A DNA stretch of 64,000 nucleotides from Archangium lansingense (GTDB taxonomy: Bacteria; Myxococcota; Myxococcia; Myxococcales; Myxococcaceae): contig NZ_JAPNKA010000001.1 in the NCBI RefSeq assembly GCF_026626635.1, positions 496,001 to 560,000 on the forward strand, written 5' to 3'. How positions within the stretch are numbered: position 1 is the first letter of the stretch; every line of letters starts with the position of its first letter. Below are positions 9,799-16,447 of this stretch, piece after piece. The position numbers and the translations under genes were made by a program. The notes under the pieces are model-generated. The model saw nothing but the letters and a program-made list of their open reading frames with translations. It was not told the origin of the DNA and made no database searches.

Positions 9799-10185
9799 CT
9801 ACCTGCCCGGCTCGATTTGGAGAAACTCCAGCCGGTTGCCGAAGGGGTCCCGGCACTCGAAGCGCCGCATGCCGGGGATGGGAACGCCGTCCTCGGGCTG
9901 GAGGCCCGCCTGCTCGAGCACATGCCGCACCGCATCGAGCTCCTCCACCTCGAAGGCGGGATGTGCCTTGGTGCGGAGCCGCTCGACGCCGTCCTCGGTG
10001 CCGATGTGAACCTGGATGCCGGGGAGCTGGAGCCAGAAGCCTCCTCGCCCTTTGAGGGCGTCCGGCTTGGCGATCTCGGACATGCCGAGGGTGCCGCAAT
10101 AGAAGGCACGTGCGGCGTCTTCCATCCCCTTGGGAATGGTGAGCTGCACGTGATTCAACCGCAGGATTCGCACCGGGTGGGCCAT
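9799..10185 (-). CDS. VOC (glyoxalase/bleomycin-resistance fold) protein
   Basis: 128 residues with the paired beta-alpha-beta-beta-beta modules of the vicinal oxygen chelate superfamily. It begins LNHVQLTIPKG, has AARAFYCGTLGM in the first module and ends RDPFGNRLEFLQ in the second, where the final Glu is a usual metal ligand. Such proteins cover lyases, isomerases, dioxygenases and drug-binding proteins; the substrate is not deducible. It lies directly upstream of the M1 aminopeptidase gene on the same strand, so the two are probably cotranscribed. The two permuted tRNA-like elements precede it. Confidence 0.85.
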   Translation of the reverse strand: MAHPVRILRLNHVQLTIPKGMEDAARAFYCGTLGMSEIAKPDALKGRGGFWLQLPGIQVHIGTEDGVERLRTKAHPAFEVEELDAVRHVLEQAGLQPEDGVPIPGMRRFECRDPFGNRLEFLQIEPGR

Positions 10186-10223
10186 GAGGCCGGGAATGCT
10201 ACCGGATGCGAGGAGAAGGGGTC

Positions 10224-10364
10224 TGCGTCCGAGTGAGGAAGCCGTTTTTTAATCTCGTGCTCTACCACTGAGCTATTTCCTCCATGAAGGGAGGGAGGAA
10301 AGCCGGGTTCGAACCGGCGACCCCGAGAGCCAATGGGCGTGTATGGCCTCTTCGGCTGGACGCA
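10224..10364 (-). tRNA. circularly permuted tRNA-like element A
   Basis: Read on the minus strand, the 3' half comes first: anticodon-stem strand TCTCG, variable region, T-arm GCCGG-TTCGAAC-CCGGC (10318-10302) and acceptor strand TTTCCTC-C (to 10294). A 10-nt spacer (10293-10284) is followed by the 5' half: G-GAGGAAA (from 10283), T8-A9, D-arm GCTC-n7-GAGC and anticodon-stem strand CGAGA (to 10253). The acceptor pairs over 7 bp plus an extra G(-1):C73 pair, a tRNA-His hallmark. The anticodon stem CGAGA/TCTCG pairs across the split, so the junction is in the anticodon loop. CCA is not encoded. A 7-bp outer helix (10224-10230 with 10358-10364) closes the element. Identity uncertain: the rule from element B gives anticodon AAA; a shift of two bases gives AUG (His). 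Confidence 0.65.
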
Positions 10365-10382
10365 AATGCTGTCAGAGAAGAA

Positions 10383-10525
10383 TGAAACGCCCGAGTGGAA
10401 AAGCCGTTTGACTGCTCGATTAATAGTCGAGTGCCTTTACCATTAGGCTATCCCGGCGCATGGTGCCGGGAGTTGGATTCGAACCAACAGAGGTGCGTGT
10501 ATGACCTCTCCTGCCGGGCGCTTCA
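10383..10525 (-). tRNA. circularly permuted tRNA-like element B
   Basis: Minus strand order: T-arm GTTGG-TTCGAAT-CCAAC (10488-10472), acceptor strand TCCCGGC, discriminator A and encoded CCA (10463-10461), a 3-nt spacer, then acceptor GCCGGGA (from 10457), T8-A9, D-arm GCCT-n8-AGGC, anticodon arm CTCGA-CTATTAA-TCGAG and variable loop CAGTC (to 10410). Joining 10410 to 10488 gives a canonical 76-nt tRNA with every stem perfectly paired. The loop has U33, so the anticodon reads AUU (codon AAU, Asn), with A34 instead of the usual G34. A 12-bp helix with two G-U pairs (10383-10394 with 10514-10525) closes the element. Ordinary tRNA finders would not report this order. Confidence 0.7.
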
Positions 10526-10579
10526 AAGTTTTCGCGAGGGCTCGGGCGAATCCGCCGTTGCTCCCGCCTACACTTTGAA
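10522..10579 (-). promoter_or_regulatory. inverted repeat downstream of the ChaN-like gene
   Basis: TTCAAAGT (10522-10529) is complementary to ACTTTGAA (10572-10579) across a 42-nt loop. It starts 30 bp after the stop of the minus-strand ChaN-like gene, so it could be a transcript-end hairpin. Its downstream arm shares bases 10522-10525 with the closing helix of element B, so the two pairings exclude each other. Confidence 0.4.
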
Positions 10580-10609
10580 AGACGCGGCCTTCTCGCCGGA
10601 CCTGACACG

Positions 10610-11632
10610 CTATTTCCCGGGGGATTTCTCCGGTGCATTCGGGCCTGACGGCTTCTGCTTGCGGAACACGGCGCAGGGGTCCTCCCGCTCCACGGCCGGT
10701 GTGAACCAGACATAGTCATAGGGAAGCCCTCCGGGACTGTCGGAGGGCACGTAGTCGCGAGGCTCGCGAGCCTCGGGGGCGACCTCGAAGAAGGCGAGGC
10801 TGCGCACCGGAAGGCCCGGGGCGAGCCGGACGAGCTGAGCGGGAACACCGCGGTCGGTGCGTGCGTGGCCGGCGCCGGTGATGAGGATGGCACCGTCCTC
10901 CGAGGCGGTGGTCCGCAGGCGATCGGCCATCTGCGCATCGCGCGCCCGTTGGGCAAGCACCATGGGCTCGAGCATGGACTCGGGGAGGTGGCCGCAATGA
11001 GACTCGTGCATCTCCGCGTGCATGGCGCGGGCGACGTCCTCCGGCAGTGGGGTCTCGAGCCCGAGCCGGGCGCGCGTCTCGGGAGCCAGGGCGTCGAGGC
11101 CACGAGTGACGAGCTCCTTCACCTGGGCGCGCGGGAGGTTGGCGCCGACGATGCGCAGGCCGCGCTCGGTGCCCACGGCGAAGATGGGGCGGTAGAGGGA
11201 CCAGTCGGGCCAGCCACTCTGCTCCCAGGCGACGGCCTGGGCAATGGCATCCGGATTCCCGGGCGAGCGGGCGCGTGCTTCGTCAACGGCGGACTGCTGC
11301 TCGACATCGAGCATCTCGAAGGCGAGCACGGGCGAGCGGCCGGAAGCGGTGAGCGCCCGCACGAGCTCGGCCTGGAGGCGGTGGTGGTCGGGGTTGTCGT
11401 GCTGCTCGCCGAGGAGCACGAAGCGGGCCTGGGAGAGCTCCGCCAGCAGCGCTGGCTCCTCCACATAGCGGCCCTGCTTCACGTCCCAGATTCTTCCGGC
11501 GAGCGGGTGGTCCTGGTGCAGCGGGCTTCGCCACGACTCCGTGCGGGGCTCGGCTGGGGTGGCGCGATGGGTGGAGGGGGAGGAGGCACAGCCGCAGACC
11601 AGCAGGAAGGCGAGACAGAGTCGGAGGGACAT
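10610..11632 (-). CDS. ChaN-family lipoprotein
   Basis: About 340 residues starting MSLRLCLAFLLVCGCASS, a lipoprotein signal with Cys at the end of VCGC; the 21 upstream in-frame codons are probably not translated. The body has the ChaN hallmark VLLGEQHDNPDHH near residue 70 and the paired GAGHARTDRGV near residue 252. Bacterial ChaN proteins are haem-binding lipoproteins linked to iron uptake; haem binding here is inferred from the family only. The gene is divergent from a GNAT gene. A second ChaN-like protein is encoded at 57682-58707. Confidence 0.85.
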   Translation of the reverse strand: MSLRLCLAFLLVCGCASSPSTHRATPAEPRTESWRSPLHQDHPLAGRIWDVKQGRYVEEPALLAELSQARFVLLGEQHDNPDHHRLQAELVRALTASGRSPVLAFEMLDVEQQSAVDEARARSPGNPDAIAQAVAWEQSGWPDWSLYRPIFAVGTERGLRIVGANLPRAQVKELVTRGLDALAPETRARLGLETPLPEDVARAMHAEMHESHCGHLPESMLEPMVLAQRARDAQMADRLRTTASEDGAILITGAGHARTDRGVPAQLVRLAPGLPVRSLAFFEVAPEAREPRDYVPSDSPGGLPYDYVWFTPAVEREDPCAVFRKQKPSGPNAPEKSPGK

Positions 11633-11727
11633 GGCGGGGTGCAGTGCGCCACGCGCCTCCGGGTGGAGCCACGGTCCGATGGAACGGACGCTCAACGGCG
11701 AACACCTGAAGCCGTTACCATGGCGCG

Positions 11728-12165
11728 ATGGATTCCCTGAATGAGCTGAAGATGACGGTGGTGGAGGAGCCCTCCGAGGAGGAGCTCCGGGCGCTGGTTC
11801 GCAGCCTGGTGCGGTACAACGAGACCCGAGCGGCGCCGGAGAACGCGCGGGACCTGGCCGTCTTCGTGCGAGCAGAGGATGGCACCCTGCTCGGAGGCGC
11901 CATGGGCTACACCCACTGGGAGTGGCTCTTCGTGAGCCACCTCTGGGTGGACGAGCGCCTGCGGGGACACGGCTGGGGCGGGCGGCTGATGGCGCACATC
12001 GAGGAAGCCGCGGTGCGGCGTGGGTGCCACTCGGCGCACCTGGATACGTTCAGCTTCCAGGCGCTGGGCTTCTATGAGAAGCAGGGCTACACGCGCTTCG
12101 GAACGCTGCCGGACTATCCGCGCGGCGAGAGTCGCTACTTCCTCCGCAAGCGCCTCACGCAGTAA
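11728..12165 (+). CDS. GNAT N-acetyltransferase
   Basis: 145 residues. The acetyl-CoA binding motif A is clear: VSHLWVDERLRGHGWGGRLM near residues 70-89, with the RGxGxG-type pyrophosphate loop. Motif B follows as FYEKQGYTRFG. The length suits a single-domain acetyltransferase. The acceptor substrate is unknown. The next gene starts 61 bp downstream on the same strand with its own strong ribosome-binding site, so the two may be cotranscribed. Confidence 0.88.
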   Translation: MDSLNELKMTVVEEPSEEELRALVRSLVRYNETRAAPENARDLAVFVRAEDGTLLGGAMGYTHWEWLFVSHLWVDERLRGHGWGGRLMAHIEEAAVRRGCHSAHLDTFSFQALGFYEKQGYTRFGTLPDYPRGESRYFLRKRLTQ

Positions 12166-12226
12166 TACAGCCGTCCCGGTCCGGGCCGCACCAGGCCCTG
12201 GCCACCAACCGCGAGGAGGAGTTTCC

Positions 12227-13396
12227 GTGAGCGAGCGAGACCTGCTGATGATTCCCGGCCCGGTGGAGTTCGACCCGGAGGTCATGAGGGCACTGGGCAC
12301 GAAGACGGCCAGCCACGTGGCCCCGGAGTTCATCACAGTGTTCGGCCGGGCGCTGAAGCGGTTCCGCGAGGTGTGCCTGGCGCCCTCGGCGCAGCCCTTC
12401 GTGGTGGCCGGCAGCGGCACGCTGGCCATGGAATTGGCGGTGGCCAATCTGGTGGAGCCGGGCGAGCGGGCGCTGGTGGTGAACACGGGGTATTTCAGCG
12501 ACCGGATGGCCACGCTGCTGGAGCGCTACGGGGCGGAGGTGGTGCAGGCGAAGTGCGCGCCGGGAGAGGCTCCGGACGTGGCGGAGGTGGAGCGGGTGCT
12601 GGCGGGTGGGCGCTTCAAGGTGATGACGGTGACCCACGTGGACACGAGCACGGGGGTGCTGGCGCCGGTGGAGGCGCTGGTGAAGGCGGCGGGCCGGCAG
12701 GGAGTGCTGTCGGTGGTGGACGGGGTGTGCGCCACGGCGGGGGAGACGTTCCACCAGGAGGCGTGGGGCGCGGACGTGTACCTCACGGCCAGCCAGAAGG
12801 CGATTGGAGTGCCGCCGGGGCTGGCGCTGCTCTGCGTGAGCAAGCGGGCCATGGATGCGTGGCGCTCGCGCCGGACGCCGGTGCGCTCGCTGTACGCGGA
12901 CTTCGCGGAGTGGCTCCCCATCATGGAGGCGTACGAGGCCGGCCGGCCCGCCTACTTCGCCACCCCGCCCGTCAACCTGGTGTATGCGCTGGAGGTGAGC
13001 CTGGGGCAGATCCTCCGCGAGGGGATGGAGGAGCGCTTCGCCCGTCACCGTCGCATGGCGCAGGCCTTCCGCGCGGGCTGGCGGGCATTGGGGTTGAAGC
13101 TGCTGCCGGTGAGCGAGGCGGTGACGGCGAACACGCTCAGCGCCCTGTACTACCCGGAGGGAGTGGACGCCGCGGTGCTCGGACGGGCGCGAGAGCAGGG
13201 CGTGGTGCTCGCCGGAGGACTGCACCCGCAACTCAAGACGCGCTACTTCCGCGTGGGGCACATGAACGTGGTGGGCCCGAGCGACGTGCTGGCCACGGTG
13301 GGCGCGGTGGAGCGGGCGCTCTCGGCCGCGGGCCATCGGTCCGAGCCGGGTGTCGCCGTGGCCGCCGCTCAGGCGGAGCTGCTCGCGGCGCGGTGA
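12227..13396 (+). CDS. class V aminotransferase (serine/alanine-glyoxylate type)
   Basis: 389 residues. Start set at GTG 12227, 6 bases after GAGGAGGA, giving VSERDLLMIPGPVEFDPEV, the usual N-terminus of this family. PLP-site landmarks include GSGTLAMELA, VVDGVCATAGE (Asp for the pyridine nitrogen) and the Schiff-base Lys in TASQKAIGVPPG. The C-terminus VGHMNVVGPSDV matches alanine-glyoxylate/serine-glyoxylate/phosphonate-type aminotransferases. Reaction: PLP-dependent transfer of an amino group between a small amino acid and a keto acid such as glyoxylate. The exact substrate pair cannot be told from sequence. It ends just before the Sit island. Confidence 0.88.
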   Translation: MSERDLLMIPGPVEFDPEVMRALGTKTASHVAPEFITVFGRALKRFREVCLAPSAQPFVVAGSGTLAMELAVANLVEPGERALVVNTGYFSDRMATLLERYGAEVVQAKCAPGEAPDVAEVERVLAGGRFKVMTVTHVDTSTGVLAPVEALVKAAGRQGVLSVVDGVCATAGETFHQEAWGADVYLTASQKAIGVPPGLALLCVSKRAMDAWRSRRTPVRSLYADFAEWLPIMEAYEAGRPAYFATPPVNLVYALEVSLGQILREGMEERFARHRRMAQAFRAGWRALGLKLLPVSEAVTANTLSALYYPEGVDAAVLGRAREQGVVLAGGLHPQLKTRYFRVGHMNVVGPSDVLATVGAVERALSAAGHRSEPGVAVAAAQAELLAAR

Positions 13397-13419
13397 AGTT
13401 GAGGCTGTCGCGGGTGAAG

Positions 13420-13548
13420 TGACGGCGTGCGACGTCAGCGCCTGGAGTGATCGAATACGTCAATGACGTGAATCCCGTGGCCTCGTAGGAAGAGGCCCGG
13501 GAGGTAGCTGTGCTTGGCTCGAGAGTGACGGCCCTGTGCGAAAAGAGA
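13420..13548 (+). pseudogene. sitA N-terminal relic
   Basis: This stretch aligns at DNA level with the beginning of the intact sitA genes at 14301 and 15798. It has the same ACGGCGTGCG(CG)ACGTCAGCGCC start, then GTGGCCTCGT, then a GCGAAAAGAG-type end. It lacks the signal-peptide codons, has small indels and a TAG where the toxin reads Trp in VASWEEA. It lies directly upstream of the immunity-like gene at 13580, as a toxin would. No translation is expected. Confidence 0.75.
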
Positions 13549-13579
13549 ACAAGCCCCATCCGCGTTGACTTCTAAGCTT

Positions 13580-14162
13580 ATGCCAATCTCAGTGGAGTAT
13601 TTGCTTTCTGTTGTTCGGAACTACTGGCGCTCGGACCATGAGTTTGATGGCAAGTTGGAGAGGAGCCCCGAGGCAAAGAGGTTCCAGGAGCTGTGGGAGC
13701 AAGAGCTCAAGAGAATGGAGCAATGGGGGGTGCTCCTGGACGAGTTGAGGGCGGCATTGCCTCAATTCAACATCGGGGATGCCACGGCCACCTGTGATGC
13801 TTGTTTTCGCTGTTCCGTGTATACGGCTCGGGAGCCCGTATATACGAACCAAGACAAAGAGCCGCTGGGGTGTCGTCGGCTGCGTTAGCATACTGGCGCC
13901 TGTCTATACTATTTATGGCGTGCAGTACGACTATAGAGGTGAAGAGCGAGTCGCCGATAGGGCCATTTTTGAGCTGCTTCTGCCTGAGATGCGGGCTCCT
14001 GCGGAGGTCGTGGCCAGGAAGATTGAGGCGATATTTGGGGTTGAGGCTCTTCCTCGCGAGATCGCCGAGACTCGAATCCCGCTGATTGTGGAGCCCCGAG
14101 AGCCGCCTGAGACCACTCTCTTTCATGCGCTCTTTACCAGTCTACCTGAAAGAGTGCATTGA
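13580..14162 (+). CDS. candidate Sit-type immunity protein, frameshifted
   Basis: The first frame starts MPISVEYLLSVVRNYWRSD and runs through NIGDATATCDACFRCSVY; the second continues KSRWGVVGCVSILAPVYTIYGVQYDYRG to a stop at 14162. The +1 shift lies around 13830-13860, next to a near-perfect palindrome (TATACGGCTC..GAGCCCGTATA) whose right arm has one extra C. Joined, it is a protein of about 193 residues. I recognise no named domain. Its position right after a sitA relic suggests it is the immunity partner of a lost toxin variant, a family different from SitI6. It could be a broken gene or an assembly indel. Confidence 0.6.
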
Positions 14163-14249
14163 GGAGGCGCCTCCGAACCGAACGTGTCGGACAATGGCTG
14201 AAGAGGGCGGTGTCGAAGTTGAGGATGCCAATGGTGTAGCGTGGGAGGG

Positions 14250-14927
14250 ATGAGCCTCCTGCCCGGGAAGAGATGGCTGGTGCTCCTCGGCTTGTTGCTG
14301 ACGGCGTGCGCGACGTCAGCGCCCGGAGTGAGCGAGTACGTCGAGGACGTGGACCCCGTGGCCTCGTGGGAGGAGGCGCGGGAGGACCCGAGCTGTGTGG
14401 TGCCGTTGTGCGAAGAGGAGCGCTGTGCCCTCTGGCGGTGCCAGGACGTGGTGGAGGTGGACGCCCACCCGGTGGTCCAGGCCTTCGCCCATGGCAGCCT
14501 GCGTCCGCCACCCAATCCGACCCGGTGGTGGGGACGCCCGCTGGCCGTACCTGGCGGCAGGGAAGCCGTCTTCGAGATTCCCTGGCACAACTGGAACATC
14601 CGCGGCCAGTACGCGCCCCGGGTATTGAAGTCCCCGTGCGTCCGCTCGTGGGAACCACTTGAGAAGCACCACATCTTCCCGCAGGAGTTTGCCGAGTGGT
14701 TCAAGAGCAAGGACATCAACCATCACGCCTTTACCATTCGTCTTCCCAGGAGCTTCCATGGTTGGTTGCACAGTGGCAGCTCTCGAGGCGGCCAGTGGAA
14801 TGATGCCTGGAGGCAATTCCGGAAGAATAACGATGCTGCTGGCCCAGCCGAAATCTGGCGTTTCGCGGGAGAGCTCATGTCGCGCTTTGGCGTGAATGGG
14901 CCACTCGTGCCCTATTACTGCTCTTGA
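14250..14927 (+). CDS. SitA6-family polymorphic toxin lipoprotein, copy 1
   Basis: 225 residues from ATG 14250, 4 bases after GGGAGG. Lipoprotein signal with lipobox LTAC at about residues 17-20. A conserved linker (VSEYVEDVDPVASWEEA, CALWRCQDVVEV) leads to a C-terminal domain with LEKHHIFPQEFAEWF, TIRLPRSFHGWLHSG and GGQWNDAWRQF. The paired His and later His/Asn/Trp residues suggest an HNH-like nuclease fold, which is inference. In Myxococcus, SitA lipoproteins pass to siblings by TraA/B outer-membrane exchange and kill cells lacking the matching SitI. The immunity gene follows 24 bp downstream. Confidence 0.88.
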   Translation: MSLLPGKRWLVLLGLLLTACATSAPGVSEYVEDVDPVASWEEAREDPSCVVPLCEEERCALWRCQDVVEVDAHPVVQAFAHGSLRPPPNPTRWWGRPLAVPGGREAVFEIPWHNWNIRGQYAPRVLKSPCVRSWEPLEKHHIFPQEFAEWFKSKDINHHAFTIRLPRSFHGWLHSGSSRGGQWNDAWRQFRKNNDAAGPAEIWRFAGELMSRFGVNGPLVPYYCS

Positions 14928-14951
14928 GATAAGAAGAAACAGCGCCTACGT

Positions 14952-15668
14952 ATGAGCTATTTCCTCATCGATGAAGACAGGAAGTCGGAGTACACGTGGG
15001 ACATTAGCGGCACACACAAGTGGCGGCTTCCAGGTATCCGCAACTGCCCCGGTTGCAGTGTTACCTGGGGGACCGATACAAGAGCGTACCCCTCGGTGGA
15101 CCTGACCCCAGTGGCCCACCTGGCCGATTTTGAAGAGCCCAGGGCTGAGCCCGTCGAAGAGTACGATAGGATGTGCGAACTGGTTCAGCCCCTGCTTCCG
15201 CCAGGAGCTCTGCTGCAGCCGGGCGCGGCTTTTGGTCCGTTCGTTGGCAAGGCCCAGGGCCGTTTCGGAGCGCTCGTGGCGCTCTTCCCGTGGTTGTTAC
15301 TGGTTCAGAGCGAAGCGCTAAAGAAACTCCAAGCCGAGGGGTTGCGAGAACTCAAAGGCTGCCGCACCCAATTGCGCTTCCGCCAGCGAAACTCGCCCGA
15401 ACTGCTCGAGCTCGAACTCCTACCAGTAGGCAGACTGCACCCGAACTGCCTGCCTCCGGACCGCAATCCTCCTTGTTCTCGCTGTGGCCGACATGGGATC
15501 ACGCGTCCCGATGACATGCTGCTGGACGCGTCCACAATTCCTGCGCATCTGGACCTGTTCCGGCTGGAGGACTTCTCTACGGCGATTGTCGGCACCGAGC
15601 GCTTCGTTGAGGCCTGCCACCGTCTTGGCCTGGACGGCGTGACGTTCCAACCCCTGCCGATGAAGTAG
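14952..15668 (+). CDS. SitI6-family double-CXXCG immunity protein, copy 1
   Basis: 238 residues, no signal peptide, so cytoplasmic as expected for an antitoxin that meets imported toxin. Two cysteine pairs: CPGC near residue 32 and CSRCG near residue 178, probably a zinc site. The first pair is followed by Ser rather than Gly. The conserved blocks THKWRLPGIRNCP, YPSVDLTPVAHLADFEEPR and HLDLFRLEDFSTAIV match the myxobacterial double-CXXCG family. It follows its toxin by 24 bp and is presumably cotranscribed and specific to it. Confidence 0.88.
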   Translation: MSYFLIDEDRKSEYTWDISGTHKWRLPGIRNCPGCSVTWGTDTRAYPSVDLTPVAHLADFEEPRAEPVEEYDRMCELVQPLLPPGALLQPGAAFGPFVGKAQGRFGALVALFPWLLLVQSEALKKLQAEGLRELKGCRTQLRFRQRNSPELLELELLPVGRLHPNCLPPDRNPPCSRCGRHGITRPDDMLLDASTIPAHLDLFRLEDFSTAIVGTERFVEACHRLGLDGVTFQPLPMK

Positions 15669-15746
15669 GAATCTGCTCGTGTTGGGCAATGGCGGAACCG
15701 AGGGCGGTGTCGAAGTTGCGGATGCCAATGGTGTAGCGTGGGAGAG

Positions 15747-16424
15747 ATGAGCCCCCCGCTCTGGAAGAGATGGTTGGCCCTCCTTGGGCTGCTGCTGACG
15801 GCGTGCGCGACGTCAGCGCCCGGAGTGAGCGAGTACGTCGAGGACGTGGACCCCGTGGCCTCGTGGGAGGAGGCGCGGGAGGACCCGAGCTGTGTGGTAC
15901 CGCTGTGCGAGGAGGAGCGCTGTGCCCTCTGGCGGTGCCAGGACGTGGTGGAGGTGGAGGACCACCCGGTGGTCCTGGCCTTCGCCCATGGCAGCCTGCG
16001 ACCGCCTCCAAATCCGACCCGGTGGTGGGGTCGCCCACTGGCCGTACCTGGCGGCAGGGAAGCCGTCTTCGAGATTCCCTGGCACAACTGGAACGTCCGC
16101 GGTCAGTACGCGCCACGGGTGCTGATGCCCCCGTGCGTCCGCTCGTGGGAACCACTTGAGAAGCACCACATCTTCCCGCAGGAGTTTGCCGCCTGGTTCA
16201 ATCTCAAGGGGATCGAGCTTCACTCCTTCACCATTCGCCTGCCCAGGAGCTTTCACCGGTGGCTGCACAGTGGTGGGTCCAGAGGTGGTCAGTGGAATGA
16301 TGCCTGGCGTCAGTTCAAGGACAAGAGCGAAGAAGTCACCACAGAGGAGATATGGCGGTTCGCGGGCGAACTCATGCCTCGGTTCAGAGTGAACGGTCCA
16401 CTTGTGCCCTACTACTGCGAATGA
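15747..16424 (+). CDS. SitA6-family polymorphic toxin lipoprotein, copy 2
   Basis: 225 residues from ATG 15747, after GGGAGAG. Signal and linker are nearly identical to copy 1. The C-terminal domain differs at scattered positions (AAWFNLKGIELHSFTIRLP, FKDKSEEVTTEEIWRF) while keeping KHHIFPQEF, the WLHSG motif and GGQWNDAWRQF. Changes concentrated in the effector end fit a new toxin-immunity specificity. Expected to be lipidated, carried to the outer membrane and passed by contact. Immunity gene 16448-17164 follows 23 bp downstream. Confidence 0.88.
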   Translation: MSPPLWKRWLALLGLLLTACATSAPGVSEYVEDVDPVASWEEAREDPSCVVPLCEEERCALWRCQDVVEVEDHPVVLAFAHGSLRPPPNPTRWWGRPLAVPGGREAVFEIPWHNWNVRGQYAPRVLMPPCVRSWEPLEKHHIFPQEFAAWFNLKGIELHSFTIRLPRSFHRWLHSGGSRGGQWNDAWRQFKDKSEEVTTEEIWRFAGELMPRFRVNGPLVPYYCE

Positions 16425-16447
16425 GGAGAGAGGAAGGGCGCTTACTC

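Noticed and set aside
7604..10009. 801-codon antisense ORF opposite the aminopeptidase
   Set aside because: No domain signature; a shadow of the high-GC coding strand.
10224..10525. Permuted two-piece tmRNA (ssrA)
   Set aside because: Both elements have a full D-arm and an anticodon arm or split anticodon stem, no tag reading frame, and are about 140 nt, too short for tmRNA.
10224..10525. Permuted group I intron with tRNA exons
   Set aside because: The conserved flanks are about 25-45 nt per side; no P3-P8-like core or conserved P7 could be placed, so a self-splicing group I core is not supported.
10395..10715. 106-codon ORF containing the RELDSNQQR peptide
   Set aside because: It is the translation of the tRNA-like element B and neighbouring non-coding DNA, a well-known source of spurious proteins.
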